Positions 19,248 through 28,814 of a stretch of DNA of 64,000 bases are shown here, piece by piece. The stretch comes from Chlamydia pecorum E58 (GTDB lineage: Bacteria; Chlamydiota; Chlamydiia; Chlamydiales; Chlamydiaceae). A program made the translations under genes and the position numbers. The stretch lies in NCBI RefSeq assembly GCF_000204135.1, contig NC_015408.1, positions 930,001 to 994,000 on the forward strand. The letters are read 5' to 3'. Every line of letters starts with the position of its first letter. Positions within the stretch are counted from its first letter, which is position 1. The notes under the pieces were generated by a model, which worked only from the letters and a program-made list of their open reading frames with translations, was not told the origin of the DNA and made no database searches.

Positions 19248-19936
19248 TGCAAAAGCCTAGCTGCCTCAAGGTATTGAAAAATCGGATGCTCTCTATGAAG
19301 AGCCCCTTCGCAGCTATCATAAGCTCCTAAAATCTTTCCTTGCTCTATTAAGTAAATACGATCTAAAGAGCTTTGCACAAAAGGAATATCATGCGTAGAG
19401 ATTCCAATGGCGAGATCTTGGGCCTTCAACTCCTCCAAAAGGCTCTTAAATGCTGCCGTAGAAAAAGGATCCAAGGCAGAGGTTGGCTCATCAAAAAGTA
19501 AAGTTCGCTTCCCCATACACAATGAACGGACAATTGCGACACGCTGCTTCTGCCCTCCAGACAACTGAGAAGGATAACTATCCCCCAGATTCTCTATGCC
19601 TAAAGTGATTAACAATTCATAAGCACTATCCTTTGCCTCCTGAGGGGAGGCTTTTTTTACATGTACTTGTGGATGGACACAGTTTTCTAACACCGTCATG
19701 TGGGGGAAAAGCTCTGGCTGCTGAAAAACCAACGCAGGACTACTCTCCTTATCCATAAAGATCTTTCCCTCTGAAGGCTTTGCCAACCCCACAAGGGTAC
19801 GTAAAAGTGTCGTTTTTCCAGAACCACTCTTTCCCACAAACAAAGTGATGTGCCCACACTCTAAGGAAAAAGAAACATTAGACAAAATCTCCTTTCCCTT
19901 TACCCTATAGGAAAGATTCTCTACCCTTACGCTCAT
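19244..19936 (-). CDS. glnQ: polar amino acid ABC transporter ATP-binding protein
   Basis: 230 residues. Complete ABC ATPase: Walker A GKSGSGKTTLL, signature LSGGQKQRV, Walker B LLFDEPTSALDP, switch His in GISTHDIPF. It powers uptake of a polar amino acid through GlnP. The start overlaps the end of glnP by 4 bases, so the two subunits are coupled. No substrate-binding protein gene is adjacent; a remote one (ArtJ type) must serve the system. An ArgR gene lies directly upstream of glnP, pointing to arginine-linked control. Confidence 0.93.
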   Translation of the reverse strand: MSVRVENLSYRVKGKEILSNVSFSLECGHITLFVGKSGSGKTTLLRTLVGLAKPSEGKIFMDKESSPALVFQQPELFPHMTVLENCVHPQVHVKKASPQEAKDSAYELLITLGIENLGDSYPSQLSGGQKQRVAIVRSLCMGKRTLLFDEPTSALDPFSTAAFKSLLEELKAQDLAIGISTHDIPFVQSSLDRIYLIEQGKILGAYDSCEGALHREHPIFQYLEAARLLH

Positions 19937-20577
19937 ACCTTCTTCTCCTCAAAAACCCTAGCAATATACGAAAACACTGTAGTCATCATTAAATACAAGG
20001 CAGCGCAAATACTATACATCTCCATGGGGTTCAATTCCCTAGAGACAATATCCTTAGATACCTTGGTTAGTTCCGGGATCCCTACTACCATCAAAATGCT
20101 GCTCTCCTTAATTAACGCAATAAACTCATTCATCAATGAAGGAAGAACATTCCTAAACACCTGAGGATACAAAATATAAAGAAACGTCTGATAAGGTCGA
20201 TATCCTAAAACCTTCGCAGACTCCCACTGCCCTACAGAAATTGCATTAATCCCTCCACGGATGTTCTCCGCAAGATAAGCTGCAGAGTTTATGGTTAATG
20301 CCATAATTCCTGCCATTAACGGAGAAGGATCCAAACAAATCACAGAAGGAAGACCAAAATAAATAATCAAAATTTGGATAAATAACGGAGTCCCTCGGAT
20401 CACAGTTACATAACTATTCCCTAGAATCCTAAAGATCCTACAAGAAGAATAACGCGATGTTCCAGTTCCAATAACTACCCCTAAAAAAGACCCACAAAGA
20501 ATCGCAACACTACTAATCCCTAAAGTGTAAAGACATCCATGAAACAATAACTTTGCAGTTGCAGCGAAATTCTCCAT
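19933..20577 (-). CDS. glnP: polar amino acid ABC transporter permease
   Basis: 214 residues, the normal length for His/Glu/Gln/Arg/opine permeases. It has about five transmembrane helices, the family motif IRGTPLFIQILIIYFGLP after helix 2, and the ATPase-coupling EAA-like loop around ESAKVLGYRPYQTFLYILYPQ. It forms the membrane channel of the GlnPQ importer. The 43-base spacer to argR contains a 12-bp perfect palindrome, a candidate ArgR site. Confidence 0.92.
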   Translation of the reverse strand: MENFAATAKLLFHGCLYTLGISSVAILCGSFLGVVIGTGTSRYSSCRIFRILGNSYVTVIRGTPLFIQILIIYFGLPSVICLDPSPLMAGIMALTINSAAYLAENIRGGINAISVGQWESAKVLGYRPYQTFLYILYPQVFRNVLPSLMNEFIALIKESSILMVVGIPELTKVSKDIVSRELNPMEMYSICAALYLMMTTVFSYIARVFEEKKV

Positions 20578-20606
20578 AGAAACACCGCATATTTATTTAC
20601 AAACAA

Positions 20607-20618
20607 GCATAATTATGC
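20607..20618. promoter_or_regulatory. candidate ARG box (ArgR operator) between argR and glnP
   Basis: GCATAATTATGC is a perfect 12-bp palindrome located 30-41 bases upstream of the glnP start codon, with a further half-site TTATGC at 20621-20626 at the argR stop. The AT core flanked by TGCAT/ATGCA-like arms matches the general ARG-box pattern. ArgR control of glnPQ has been reported for C. pneumoniae, as I recall. Confidence 0.55.
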
Positions 20619-20620
20619 AG

Positions 20621-21064
20621 TTATGCACAACTAACTTGCAAGAAGTTTGCTAAAGTTTGTGCTAAATCGGGGAGGTTCTGGTCTTTAGCTGGAGCGATAA
20701 AAATTGTATCGTCTCCAGCTAATGTTCCTAAAATTTCTTTAGGAAACTGCTTATCTAAAATCCCTGCCACCCAAGATGCCGATCCCGGAGCAGTACGAAT
20801 TACAATCATAAACAGATTATAACGCACAGAAGAAACAAGGAAACAAAGCTTAAACTCCTCAGAACTTTCTGGCAACACATAGCGACACCCCTCCTTCCCA
20901 TGTACCTTAACCGCACGAATCTTCCTTAGCCATCTTGAAATAGACGACTGGGTCATGGGAATACCTAGCGAGATAAACTTCTCACAAAGTTCTTCCTGAG
21001 TCGAAGCCCCCTTTTGACTCAAAAATTCCTTCAACATATCTTCAATAGCAATTTTTTTTTTCAT
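20621..21064 (-). CDS. argR: arginine repressor
   Basis: 147 residues. The N-terminal winged helix has the DNA-contact motif [11 protein letters not shown] (SSISR 40-44), and the C-terminal domain has the hexamerisation and arginine-binding motif [13 protein letters not shown] (GDDT 117-120). ArgR senses arginine and represses transport or synthesis genes. It lies immediately upstream of glnPQ on the same strand and divergently from tsaD (83-base spacer that must hold both promoters). Because chlamydiae lack arginine synthesis, the transporter next door is the likely target. Confidence 0.93.
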   Translation of the reverse strand: MKKKIAIEDMLKEFLSQKGASTQEELCEKFISLGIPMTQSSISRWLRKIRAVKVHGKEGCRYVLPESSEEFKLCFLVSSVRYNLFMIVIRTAPGSASWVAGILDKQFPKEILGTLAGDDTIFIAPAKDQNLPDLAQTLANFLQVSCA

Positions 21065-21147
21065 CTCTATCCTTTTTTAAGTTTTTCTTGCCCATATTCG
21101 AATTCCCCCTCTACTATGGTTTGGAATATGTAACTTCTCAAGTTTTT

Positions 21148-22182
21148 ATGCTCACTTTAGGCTTAGAAAGCACATGTGATGAAACGGCTTGTGCTGTAGT
21201 TAATGATAAAAACCAGATTTGCTCAAACATTGTTGCTTCCCAAGAAATTCATGCTGCCTATGGGGGAGTAGTTCCGGAACTTGCCTCGCGTGCCCATCTA
21301 CAAAATCTTCCCGTTGTTGTGGAAGCAGCTCTAAGGCAAGCTGAGCTTACCCTCAAAGATATCGACTTAATTGCAGTAACACATACACCGGGGCTCATCG
21401 GTTCCTTATCTGTTGGGGTGCATTTTGCTAAAGGGCTCTCTCAAGGCTCTGGCATTCCTCTCATTGGGGTGAACCACGTTGAGGCCCACCTATATGCAGC
21501 CTATATGACAGTGCAAGATGTGCACTTCCCTGCCCTAGGGCTTGTGGTTTCTGGAGCCCATACGGCCATGTTTTTCATGGACTCTCCAACATCCTATAAG
21601 CTCATTGGGAAAACTCGAGACGATGCTTTAGGAGAAACTTTTGATAAGGTTGGAAGATTCTTACAGCTTCCCTATCCTGGAGGAGCACGATTAGAAAAAC
21701 TTGCCTTACAGGGAAATGCCTCGGCATATCCCTTTGCTCCATCTAAAGTTCCTGGTTATGACTTTTCCTTTAGTGGTTTAAAAACTGCAGTTCTCTATGC
21801 CATTAAAGGAAACAATAGCAACCACTGCACCCCCTTCCCAGAGCTTTCAGAAACAACAAAGGCAAATATCGCGGCTTCCTTTCAAAAAGCTGCCTGCGCA
21901 ACTGTTGCACAAAAACTCTCCTCTGTTGTACAAGAATTTTCTTGCCAATCTATACTTGTTGGCGGGGGAGTAGCTAGCAATTTGTATTTTCAGGAAATGC
22001 TAAAAGCTGCCTGTGATACACCGGTATACGTTCCCTCTGCGAATCTCTGTTCCGATAACGCAGCGATGGTTGCAGGTTTGGGAGGACGATGCTTTCAAAA
22101 TCATGTAAACACTCCATGTATTTCTCCATGTGCAAGATCCCATTGGGAATCCGTTTGGGAGTCCTCCTGCTCTCTCCCTTAA
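21148..22182 (+). CDS. tsaD: tRNA N6-adenosine threonylcarbamoyltransferase
   Basis: About 344 residues from ATG at 21148, which begins with the conserved [18 protein letters not shown]; a TTG 60 bases earlier only adds a non-conserved extension. Seen: the metal-binding [11 protein letters not shown] (His pair), VSGAHTA, the [15 protein letters not shown] block, SFSGLKTA, and the ATP-fold glycine loop LVGGGVASN near the C-terminus. It completes the t6A37 modification of ANN-decoding tRNAs with TsaB/C/E. Its 3' end overlaps the start region of the first oppA, and it may be cotranscribed with the opp cluster. Confidence 0.95.
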   Translation: MLTLGLESTCDETACAVVNDKNQICSNIVASQEIHAAYGGVVPELASRAHLQNLPVVVEAALRQAELTLKDIDLIAVTHTPGLIGSLSVGVHFAKGLSQGSGIPLIGVNHVEAHLYAAYMTVQDVHFPALGLVVSGAHTAMFFMDSPTSYKLIGKTRDDALGETFDKVGRFLQLPYPGGARLEKLALQGNASAYPFAPSKVPGYDFSFSGLKTAVLYAIKGNNSNHCTPFPELSETTKANIAASFQKAACATVAQKLSSVVQEFSCQSILVGGGVASNLYFQEMLKAACDTPVYVPSANLCSDNAAMVAGLGGRCFQNHVNTPCISPCARSHWESVWESSCSLP

Positions 22183-23717
22183 CTTTTCTAAGCTGCCAAC
22201 ATAAAGAGCCTCCACAAAATCACATTTCCCTGGGCATGAAAAGCGATCCCAGCTCTTTAGATCCTAGGGAGGTGCGCCTTCTCGCAGAGATCAATCTCAT
22301 CAAGCAAATGTATGAGGGGTTAGTTCAAGAAAACCCCAAGACAAAAGAGATCGAACCTGCCTTGGCAGAAAGTTACACTATTTCTGAGGATAAAACTACA
22401 TATACTTTTCACTTGCGTAAAGCAAACTGGAGTGATGGCTCAGCAATCACAGCTCAAGATTTTGTAGACTCTTGGAAACAGGTTGTCTCTCAGGAAGTCA
22501 CGGGAATCTATGCCTTCGCTCTCTTTCCATTAAAAAATGCCAAGAACATACACGAAGGCTCCCTACCTATAAGTCAATTAGGTTGCCGTGCTATAGATTC
22601 TACTACTTTAGAAGTCGTTCTGGAAAAACCTACAGCGCATTTCTTAAAGCTGCTTTCCTTGCCGATATTTTTCCCTGTACACAAGAAGCAAAGAAGCTCT
22701 TCACCTTCTGCCCTTCCCATAACAAGTAGCGCCTTTTATCCCGAGCAAATTAAACACCACCAATGGCTAACACTAAAGAAAAACCCTCACTACTATAATC
22801 ATCATCATGTTCAGACACAAACTATCACCATACACTTTATCCCCGATGCCAACACTGCCTCCCTGCTGTTCAATCAAGGCAAGCTTGATTGGCAAGGCCC
22901 CCCCTGGGGAGATCGGATTCCCCTAGAGGCACAGCCAAAGCTGAAAGAACAAGGATATCTGCAAACATTTGATGTCGACGCAACCCACTGGCTAATCTTT
23001 AATCTTCAAAAGTTTCCCCTAAACCATCATAAGTTAAGAAAAGCCCTTGCCCTCGCTATTGATAAAGACGCCATCGTAGCCTCGTTATTTTTAAACTCTG
23101 TAAAACCTGCCCAGCATCTTCTTCCAACACATATTCACTCCTATCCCGAGGAAAACAGCCAAGAAGCGGCACAAAAAAAAAGACTCGCTAAACACCTCTT
23201 CAAAGAAGCACTTCAAGAACTCAACATCTCAAAAGACACCCTACAAACACTAAACTTAACTTACTCCTTAGGTGGCGCCACAAACCTTCTTCTTGCTCAA
23301 ATGATACGCAACCAATGGAAAGAAACCCTAGGGTTTACCCTCCCTCTAGAAGGGAAAGAGTTTGCTCTGTTGCAAAAAGATTTTTCTACAAAAAACTTCT
23401 CACTCTCTTTAGGGAACTGGTACGCAGACTTCTCCGATCCCATGGCATTTCTTTCTATCTTTGCCTATCCTTCAGGGATTTCCCCCTACGCAATCAACCA
23501 TACACAGTTTTTAGAATGTCTTCTCTCTATAGAAGGCGAACATGACCCTAAACTTCGAGAAGCCTTCGTTTCCCAAGCGACCTCCTATTTAGAAAATCTC
23601 AATATCCTTGAACCTATCTATCACGACTCTTGCCTCTTTGCTCTCAATAAAAACTTTCATAATCTCCAGCTCTCTTCCACAGGAGCGATCGATATGCGTT
23701 ATGTAAGGGAACCCTAG
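22089..23717 (+). CDS. oppA: oligopeptide-binding lipoprotein, copy 1
   Basis: Up to 542 residues, family 5 solute-binding protein. ATG 22089 has GGAGG 3 bases upstream but lies 94 bases inside tsaD; ATG codons at 22116 and 22128 also give a signal peptide ([17 protein letters not shown], lipidated Cys), so the exact start is open. Family blocks seen: [51 protein letters not shown]-type, [37 protein letters not shown]. It binds peptides in the periplasm for OppBCDF. First of four tandem copies; closest to copy 2 in the shared YTFHL, NWQGPPWG and LLFN motifs. Confidence 0.9.
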   Translation: MLSKSCKHSMYFSMCKIPLGIRLGVLLLSPLTFLSCQHKEPPQNHISLGMKSDPSSLDPREVRLLAEINLIKQMYEGLVQENPKTKEIEPALAESYTISEDKTTYTFHLRKANWSDGSAITAQDFVDSWKQVVSQEVTGIYAFALFPLKNAKNIHEGSLPISQLGCRAIDSTTLEVVLEKPTAHFLKLLSLPIFFPVHKKQRSSSPSALPITSSAFYPEQIKHHQWLTLKKNPHYYNHHHVQTQTITIHFIPDANTASLLFNQGKLDWQGPPWGDRIPLEAQPKLKEQGYLQTFDVDATHWLIFNLQKFPLNHHKLRKALALAIDKDAIVASLFLNSVKPAQHLLPTHIHSYPEENSQEAAQKKRLAKHLFKEALQELNISKDTLQTLNLTYSLGGATNLLLAQMIRNQWKETLGFTLPLEGKEFALLQKDFSTKNFSLSLGNWYADFSDPMAFLSIFAYPSGISPYAINHTQFLECLLSIEGEHDPKLREAFVSQATSYLENLNILEPIYHDSCLFALNKNFHNLQLSSTGAIDMRYVREP

Positions 23718-23858
23718 CTGTAGACTTTTCTTAGACTTGAAAAAAACCTCTCGCTTAAGTAACACTATACCCCGAACACAATAATTCACTAGAGGTCTCC
23801 TTTCAAAACATCCTGTTTCTTTATTAAACATAGTTTCTGTCTCTCTCCTTTAAAAGCT

Positions 23859-25466
23859 ATGTCATCTGTGCTTCTTAAAAAATTTCGTTATTGCTGCTTT
23901 TGTCTTCCCATTTTGTTTCTTCTATCCGGGTGCACATCTACACCTACAGCTTCTGGAACATTTGCTGTCAATATGAAGTATTGCCCACAATCCTTAGATC
24001 CAAGGCAGACTCGGCTATTTGCGGATCAAACTCTAGCTCGACATTTATATGAAGGATTGATGCAGGAGAATTCTCGTACGGGAGAAATAGAATTAGCATT
24101 AGCAAAAAGCTATACTATCTCTGAGGATAAAATTACCTATACCTTTCATCTTAAAGATGCCTTTTGGAGTAATGGAGATCCCGTAACCTCCCTAGATTTC
24201 CTAGAATCTTGGGATCAAGTTGTCAGACACAAAGTTGTATCCATTTACAATACTAACCTACAACCTATCAAAAATGCCCGGCAAATCTTAGCCAACCACA
24301 ATTCTCCCCTCGCTTTAGGAGTAGAAGCTCCTGATCCTAAAACTCTAGTGGTAACGCTGGAAGAACCTTGTTCGCACTTTTTGCGTTTACTCTCCTTACC
24401 TATCTACTTTCCTGCTCACAAAACCCTAAGAGAAAACCCTCTCTCTAAAGACCTCCAAGTTACCTGCGGAGCATTCTATCCTAAAGAACAATACGGACAA
24501 CAATGGCTACGGCTTTCTAAAAATCCTCAATATTATGAAAAAGACCGTGTCCGCCTTAAGGAAATTCTTGTCTATTTTGTTGCAGATCCTCGCACAGCGG
24601 CACTTCTCTTTAATCAAAATAAAATTAACTGGCAAGGACCTCCTTGGGGGGAACCTATCCCTTCAGAAATCTCCTCATCCCTTTCACTTCAAGGAAAACT
24701 GCTCAGCATGGCAGGGCACTCAACAACCTGGCTCCTCTTCAATACAGAAAGACCTATATTGAGCCATCCAAAAATCCGTAAAGCTCTGGCGCTAGCCATC
24801 AACAAAGATGATCTTGTGCATGTGATCTTCCAAGGACTTGCGGAACCTACGAATCATATCCTCAAACAAAAGTACTATCCTAAGCCCTATCCTCTTCCTT
24901 CAAGTCAAACTATCCGAACAGAAGAAGCTCGAAAGTTATTTGAAGAAGCTATGCAAGAAATGAACATCTCTAGAGAAGATTTAGAAAAAGAAGAAATTGC
25001 ATTCTCTACGCTATCTTTTTCTTATGAGAAAATTGCCCAGCTTCTAAGGGAGCAGTGGAAAGAGGCTCTAGGGATTACCCTACCTTTGGCAAGAAAAGAA
25101 TTTTCCTTACTACAGCAAGATCTCTATACAAAGCAATACTCTATGGTAATCACACAATGGCTAGACCACTTCTTGGACCCTATGGCAACGCTATCTGCAT
25201 TCCTTTACCCTCAAGGGGTAATCCCCTACAGTATAAATGATCCCCTATTACAATCGCTATGTTCAGCCCTAAGTCAGGAGCACGACCCTGAATTAAGAGA
25301 TAACCTGATTGTCAAAGCCACGGAGTATTTAGAAACTCAACATGTTCTTGAGCCCCTATTCCATCCATATCTGAGATTTGCTTTGAATAAAAATCTCAAA
25401 AACATTAACCTCCCTGGGAGGCGTGCTGCTGATCTCCGATTTGTAGAGGATTTAGGAAAGAGCTAA
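23859..25466 (+). CDS. oppA: oligopeptide-binding lipoprotein, copy 2
   Basis: 535 residues. Clean lipoprotein signal CLPILFLLSGC. Family 5 binding-protein blocks match copy 1 closely: [99 protein letters not shown], and the C-terminal WLDHFLDPMATLSAFLYP. Complete in both lobes. The 141-base spacer before it shows no terminator I can identify. Duplicated binding proteins feeding one permease would broaden the range of peptides taken from the host; that is inference. Confidence 0.93.
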   Translation: MSSVLLKKFRYCCFCLPILFLLSGCTSTPTASGTFAVNMKYCPQSLDPRQTRLFADQTLARHLYEGLMQENSRTGEIELALAKSYTISEDKITYTFHLKDAFWSNGDPVTSLDFLESWDQVVRHKVVSIYNTNLQPIKNARQILANHNSPLALGVEAPDPKTLVVTLEEPCSHFLRLLSLPIYFPAHKTLRENPLSKDLQVTCGAFYPKEQYGQQWLRLSKNPQYYEKDRVRLKEILVYFVADPRTAALLFNQNKINWQGPPWGEPIPSEISSSLSLQGKLLSMAGHSTTWLLFNTERPILSHPKIRKALALAINKDDLVHVIFQGLAEPTNHILKQKYYPKPYPLPSSQTIRTEEARKLFEEAMQEMNISREDLEKEEIAFSTLSFSYEKIAQLLREQWKEALGITLPLARKEFSLLQQDLYTKQYSMVITQWLDHFLDPMATLSAFLYPQGVIPYSINDPLLQSLCSALSQEHDPELRDNLIVKATEYLETQHVLEPLFHPYLRFALNKNLKNINLPGRRAADLRFVEDLGKS

Positions 25467-25515
25467 TACTCTTTCTCTAGTTAAAAAACCCTATAAAATA
25501 GAATCACACTACGCT

Positions 25516-26838
25516 ATGCTGTACCTTTTTTTGATAGCTCTGGCATCTTCCTTTCTTTCCAGCTGTAGTTGTACGCAAACAAGCTCTCCAGATCCTTATT
25601 CTTTAAATATTGCAATCTATGATGAACCTACGACTCTCTCTCCAGAACAGGCAAAAAGGTCCCTAGAGCTCTCTATAGCTAAGCTTCTCTTTGAAGGCCT
25701 CACTCGCGAAAACCATAACAAAGAAGAGCTCTTTGAACTTGCCTTAGCAGACAGCTATATCTCAGAAGAAGAGGAGAAAAGGCATATCTTTCATTTAAAA
25801 GAAGCCCTATGGAGCGATGGGTCCCCCCTCTTAGCACATGATGTAGTAAAAGCCTGGGAACACGCACAAATCCACTCCCCACATCAAGAGATTTTCCAAG
25901 GACTCTCTTTCTTTGCTCCCGCTCCAACAACAGTCATTGTGATCTCAGATGTCCCCTATCCAGATCTTCCTAAACTCCTGGCCTTTCCTGCATTTGCTAT
26001 TTACCAACCACAATATCCTCACATCTATAGTGGGCCCTTTATTCTTGAAAAACATGTCCCTGGACAAAGCTTTTCCTTTAAGAAAAACCCTTACTACTAT
26101 GATGTGGATATTGTTCCTATGGAAAAGATCCAGCTTATTGTCCTTCCCGATATCTATACAGCAAGGCACCTTATGAGCCGGGAGAAAATCCATTGGTTAG
26201 GGCAGCCCTGGCATCAGGGGATTCCCAAAGAACTGCAAACTCATCCGAAAATTCTGTATCACAACTACCCCGTGGAAGGAACATTTTGGCTCTCGTTAAA
26301 CATAAACTCTCCGCAGCTCTCTAACCCCATGAACCGCTATCGACTCGCAGCAGCAATCAATAAAGAAGCCCTCATCAAAGATGCGCTAGAAGGTAGCCAG
26401 CAACCAGCCTATACGATTTCAAAGCATAGCGAAACTTCCCTCCCCTCTCTTCCTTCCTTCTGCTTGAGCCTAGCTCAAGAAACACTCACCCTGACCTACC
26501 CTATAAATATCTTACGTTGCCAGCGCATAGCTGAGGTTCTTAGAGAGCAGCTTCGCGCTTCAGGAATCTACCTAAACTTAAACGGACTAGAATACCATTG
26601 CTTCCTAAACAAAAGAAATCTTAAAGACTACACACTAGCAACACAAACAAAAGTCGCCTACTATCCCAAAGCAACGCTACTTCCTAACGAAGCTCAGAAA
26701 CTCCAAAATCTTGAAATTATTCCGCTATACCACCTAAACTACGACTTTCTTTCCTTAAATCCGATAAAGAATATCCTCTTCAACGCCTCAGGAGCAGTAG
26801 ATCTGAAATACGCCTCTATAGAAGAGCTCGTCCAATAG
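25516..26838 (+). CDS. oppA: oligopeptide-binding lipoprotein, copy 3, internally shortened
   Basis: 440 residues, about 90-120 shorter than its neighbours. Lipoprotein signal LIALASSFLSSC. N-terminal lobe blocks are present (EPTTLSPEQAKRSLELSIAK, FEGLTRENHNKEELFELALA, LWSDGSPLLAHDVVKAWE, LGQPWHQGIP). The second lobe is cut down: after FLNKRNLKDYTLATQTKVAYYP it goes straight to QKLQNLEIIPLYH, so the segment that holds the W-x-x-D-x-x-D-P-M block in the other copies is missing, as is a stretch after the AAINKEALIKDALEG block. The frame is intact, so it may be a functional variant with altered ligand choice, or decaying. It starts 49 bases after copy 2. Confidence 0.88.
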   Translation: MLYLFLIALASSFLSSCSCTQTSSPDPYSLNIAIYDEPTTLSPEQAKRSLELSIAKLLFEGLTRENHNKEELFELALADSYISEEEEKRHIFHLKEALWSDGSPLLAHDVVKAWEHAQIHSPHQEIFQGLSFFAPAPTTVIVISDVPYPDLPKLLAFPAFAIYQPQYPHIYSGPFILEKHVPGQSFSFKKNPYYYDVDIVPMEKIQLIVLPDIYTARHLMSREKIHWLGQPWHQGIPKELQTHPKILYHNYPVEGTFWLSLNINSPQLSNPMNRYRLAAAINKEALIKDALEGSQQPAYTISKHSETSLPSLPSFCLSLAQETLTLTYPINILRCQRIAEVLREQLRASGIYLNLNGLEYHCFLNKRNLKDYTLATQTKVAYYPKATLLPNEAQKLQNLEIIPLYHLNYDFLSLNPIKNILFNASGAVDLKYASIEELVQ

Positions 26839-27005
26839 ACTAAGTAAAGTTTTTCTTCACTATGCAAAATGACTTTTTTCGTTGAAGCGAGGTAATCTCC
26901 TCGATATACTAGGAAAAGCTTTGAGGGTTTTCTTATAACACTGTTATTACAACAAATATTTAAAAATTAGAATAGTCTTAGAAACAGCTCTCTTTTCATA
27001 AACAG

Positions 27006-28691
27006 ATGAAAAGAGAAACAACTAGAGATTCACCAAACATACGCACAAAAAAATCAAACCAACCCTGTCAAATGCACTACAGAACACTAGAAAACACGAG
27101 AACCCCTCCCATAAGAAAGTTCTTAACCACACTTTGTACCCTTATAGCTCTATGTGCATTTTCTAGCTGCTCTCAACCTCAACAAAAACTTAAAAACTCC
27201 CTAACTATAGCGATGAGCTACGACCCTATATCTTTAGATCCCCGTAGCGTATATCTTGCTAAGGACATCTCCATCATAAAAGCCCTTTATGAAGGGCTCA
27301 CTAGAGAAACCCCAGAAGGCGCTCAACTTGCTCTAGCACAATCCTTTACCTTATCTGAAGATAAAACAACCTACACTTTCACTCTAAAACCTTCAAAATG
27401 GAGTGATGGCTCTCCATTAACAGCCTACGACTTCGAAGAATCTCTAAAGCAACTCTATACACATACGACGCTACCCTCAGCACATACCCTAATAACCACC
27501 ATAAAAAACTCTGAAAAAATCCTAGAAAACACCCTGCCTCTAGATAGCTTAGGGATCCGCGCGAAAGATCCCTATACCCTAGAGATCTCCCTAGAAAAAC
27601 CTCTTTCTTACTTTTTAGAAATCCTTGCACACCCCATCTTCTATCCTGTTCATAAATCACTAAGAGAATCCTATACCCACAACCAAAAACATCTAAAACA
27701 TATCTCCAATGGTCCCTTCACACTAAGCAACTATGTCCCACAACAAGGTCTCTCCCTAAAGAAAAATCCCCACTATCACGAAAGCTTCTCTGTACATTTA
27801 GATGCTTTAGAATTTAAAGTCGTCACGGATTCCCGAACCGCTCTAAAGCTTCTGCAAAACCATGCGGTAGATCTCATTGGTGCCCCTTGGAGCTCCGCAC
27901 TAGTGAAGGAAGCTCAAAATGCCCTCCCAAAAGACAAGGTGTTTTCCTATCCAGTCTTCGGAACTACCATGTTGATCTATAACTTTGAAAAACCTCAACT
28001 GCAAAGCAAAGCCCTCAGAAAAGCTCTTGCTTATGCCATCAATAAGGATGCCATATTACAGTTTGTAAATCTTGGGAAGCCTGCGTATTCCCTAGTCCCT
28101 CCCGGGCTATCCCAACTCAAACCTCCCCAAGAGCTCTCTATAGAAGAACGCCAAGAAAAAGCTCGACAATATTTTCAAGAGGCAAAAAAAGAACTCTCAG
28201 AACAACAACTCGCGCAACTCACACTACTCTACCCTACAGAAGCGAATAACTTATCTACCATTGCACAAAATATCCAACAACAACTCAAACAAGTCCTAGG
28301 ATTGCAAATCTCTATTCAAGGCAGCGAATACCACTGCTTCCTAGAACAAAGAAAACGTGGAGAGTTCTTCATTGCCACAGGAGGATGGGTTGCTGAGTAC
28401 GCTAATCCTATGACCTTCTTGACAATCCTTGGGGATCCTCACGACTTAACAAAATGGAAAAACTCCAACTACGAAGCTCTCATAAAATCTCATCAAGAAC
28501 TCGATATTTCCCAAAGCACCTATCTTGCAGAAGTCTTTGTCAATCAAGAACTCCCCGTTGTTCCCCTCTACCATTCAGACCTGATCTACGCAACAAACCT
28601 TAACCTAAAGAATATTTTTCATTCTCCACTTGGCTATGTAGACTTCAAAAATACGGAAATTGTTAAAAAAAAATCTGCAAGCCAAACTTAA
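27006..28691 (+). CDS. oppA: oligopeptide-binding lipoprotein, copy 4
   Basis: Up to 561 residues from ATG 27006; the signal sequence LCTLIALCAFSSC suggests that the in-frame ATG at 27072 may be the real start, because the first 22 residues are hydrophilic (RETTRDSPNIRTKK). Family blocks: DPISLDPRSVYLAKDISIIK, YEGLTRETPEGAQLALAQS, KWSDGSPLTAYDFEESLKQ, IGAPWSSALVK, MLIYNFEKPQLQSKALRKAL, GGWVAEYANPMTFLTILGDP, all complete. It is the most divergent of the full-length copies and shares the YHCFLxxRK motif with copy 3. A 167-base spacer before it holds a small hairpin (CGAGG/CCTCG) and a possible promoter, so it may be separately expressed together with oppBCDF. Confidence 0.9.
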   Translation: MKRETTRDSPNIRTKKSNQPCQMHYRTLENTRTPPIRKFLTTLCTLIALCAFSSCSQPQQKLKNSLTIAMSYDPISLDPRSVYLAKDISIIKALYEGLTRETPEGAQLALAQSFTLSEDKTTYTFTLKPSKWSDGSPLTAYDFEESLKQLYTHTTLPSAHTLITTIKNSEKILENTLPLDSLGIRAKDPYTLEISLEKPLSYFLEILAHPIFYPVHKSLRESYTHNQKHLKHISNGPFTLSNYVPQQGLSLKKNPHYHESFSVHLDALEFKVVTDSRTALKLLQNHAVDLIGAPWSSALVKEAQNALPKDKVFSYPVFGTTMLIYNFEKPQLQSKALRKALAYAINKDAILQFVNLGKPAYSLVPPGLSQLKPPQELSIEERQEKARQYFQEAKKELSEQQLAQLTLLYPTEANNLSTIAQNIQQQLKQVLGLQISIQGSEYHCFLEQRKRGEFFIATGGWVAEYANPMTFLTILGDPHDLTKWKNSNYEALIKSHQELDISQSTYLAEVFVNQELPVVPLYHSDLIYATNLNLKNIFHSPLGYVDFKNTEIVKKKSASQT

Positions 28692-28814
28692 GAGCAAAAT
28701 AACAATTCTCCTTCTTTAAGAAGCGTTTTTGTATTGAATCTGAGAAAAAACCAAAATATAATGCTAAAAAGTTTAGAGAGCTTTCTCATCCAAGCTCCAT
28801 ATACCGGGATCCTC

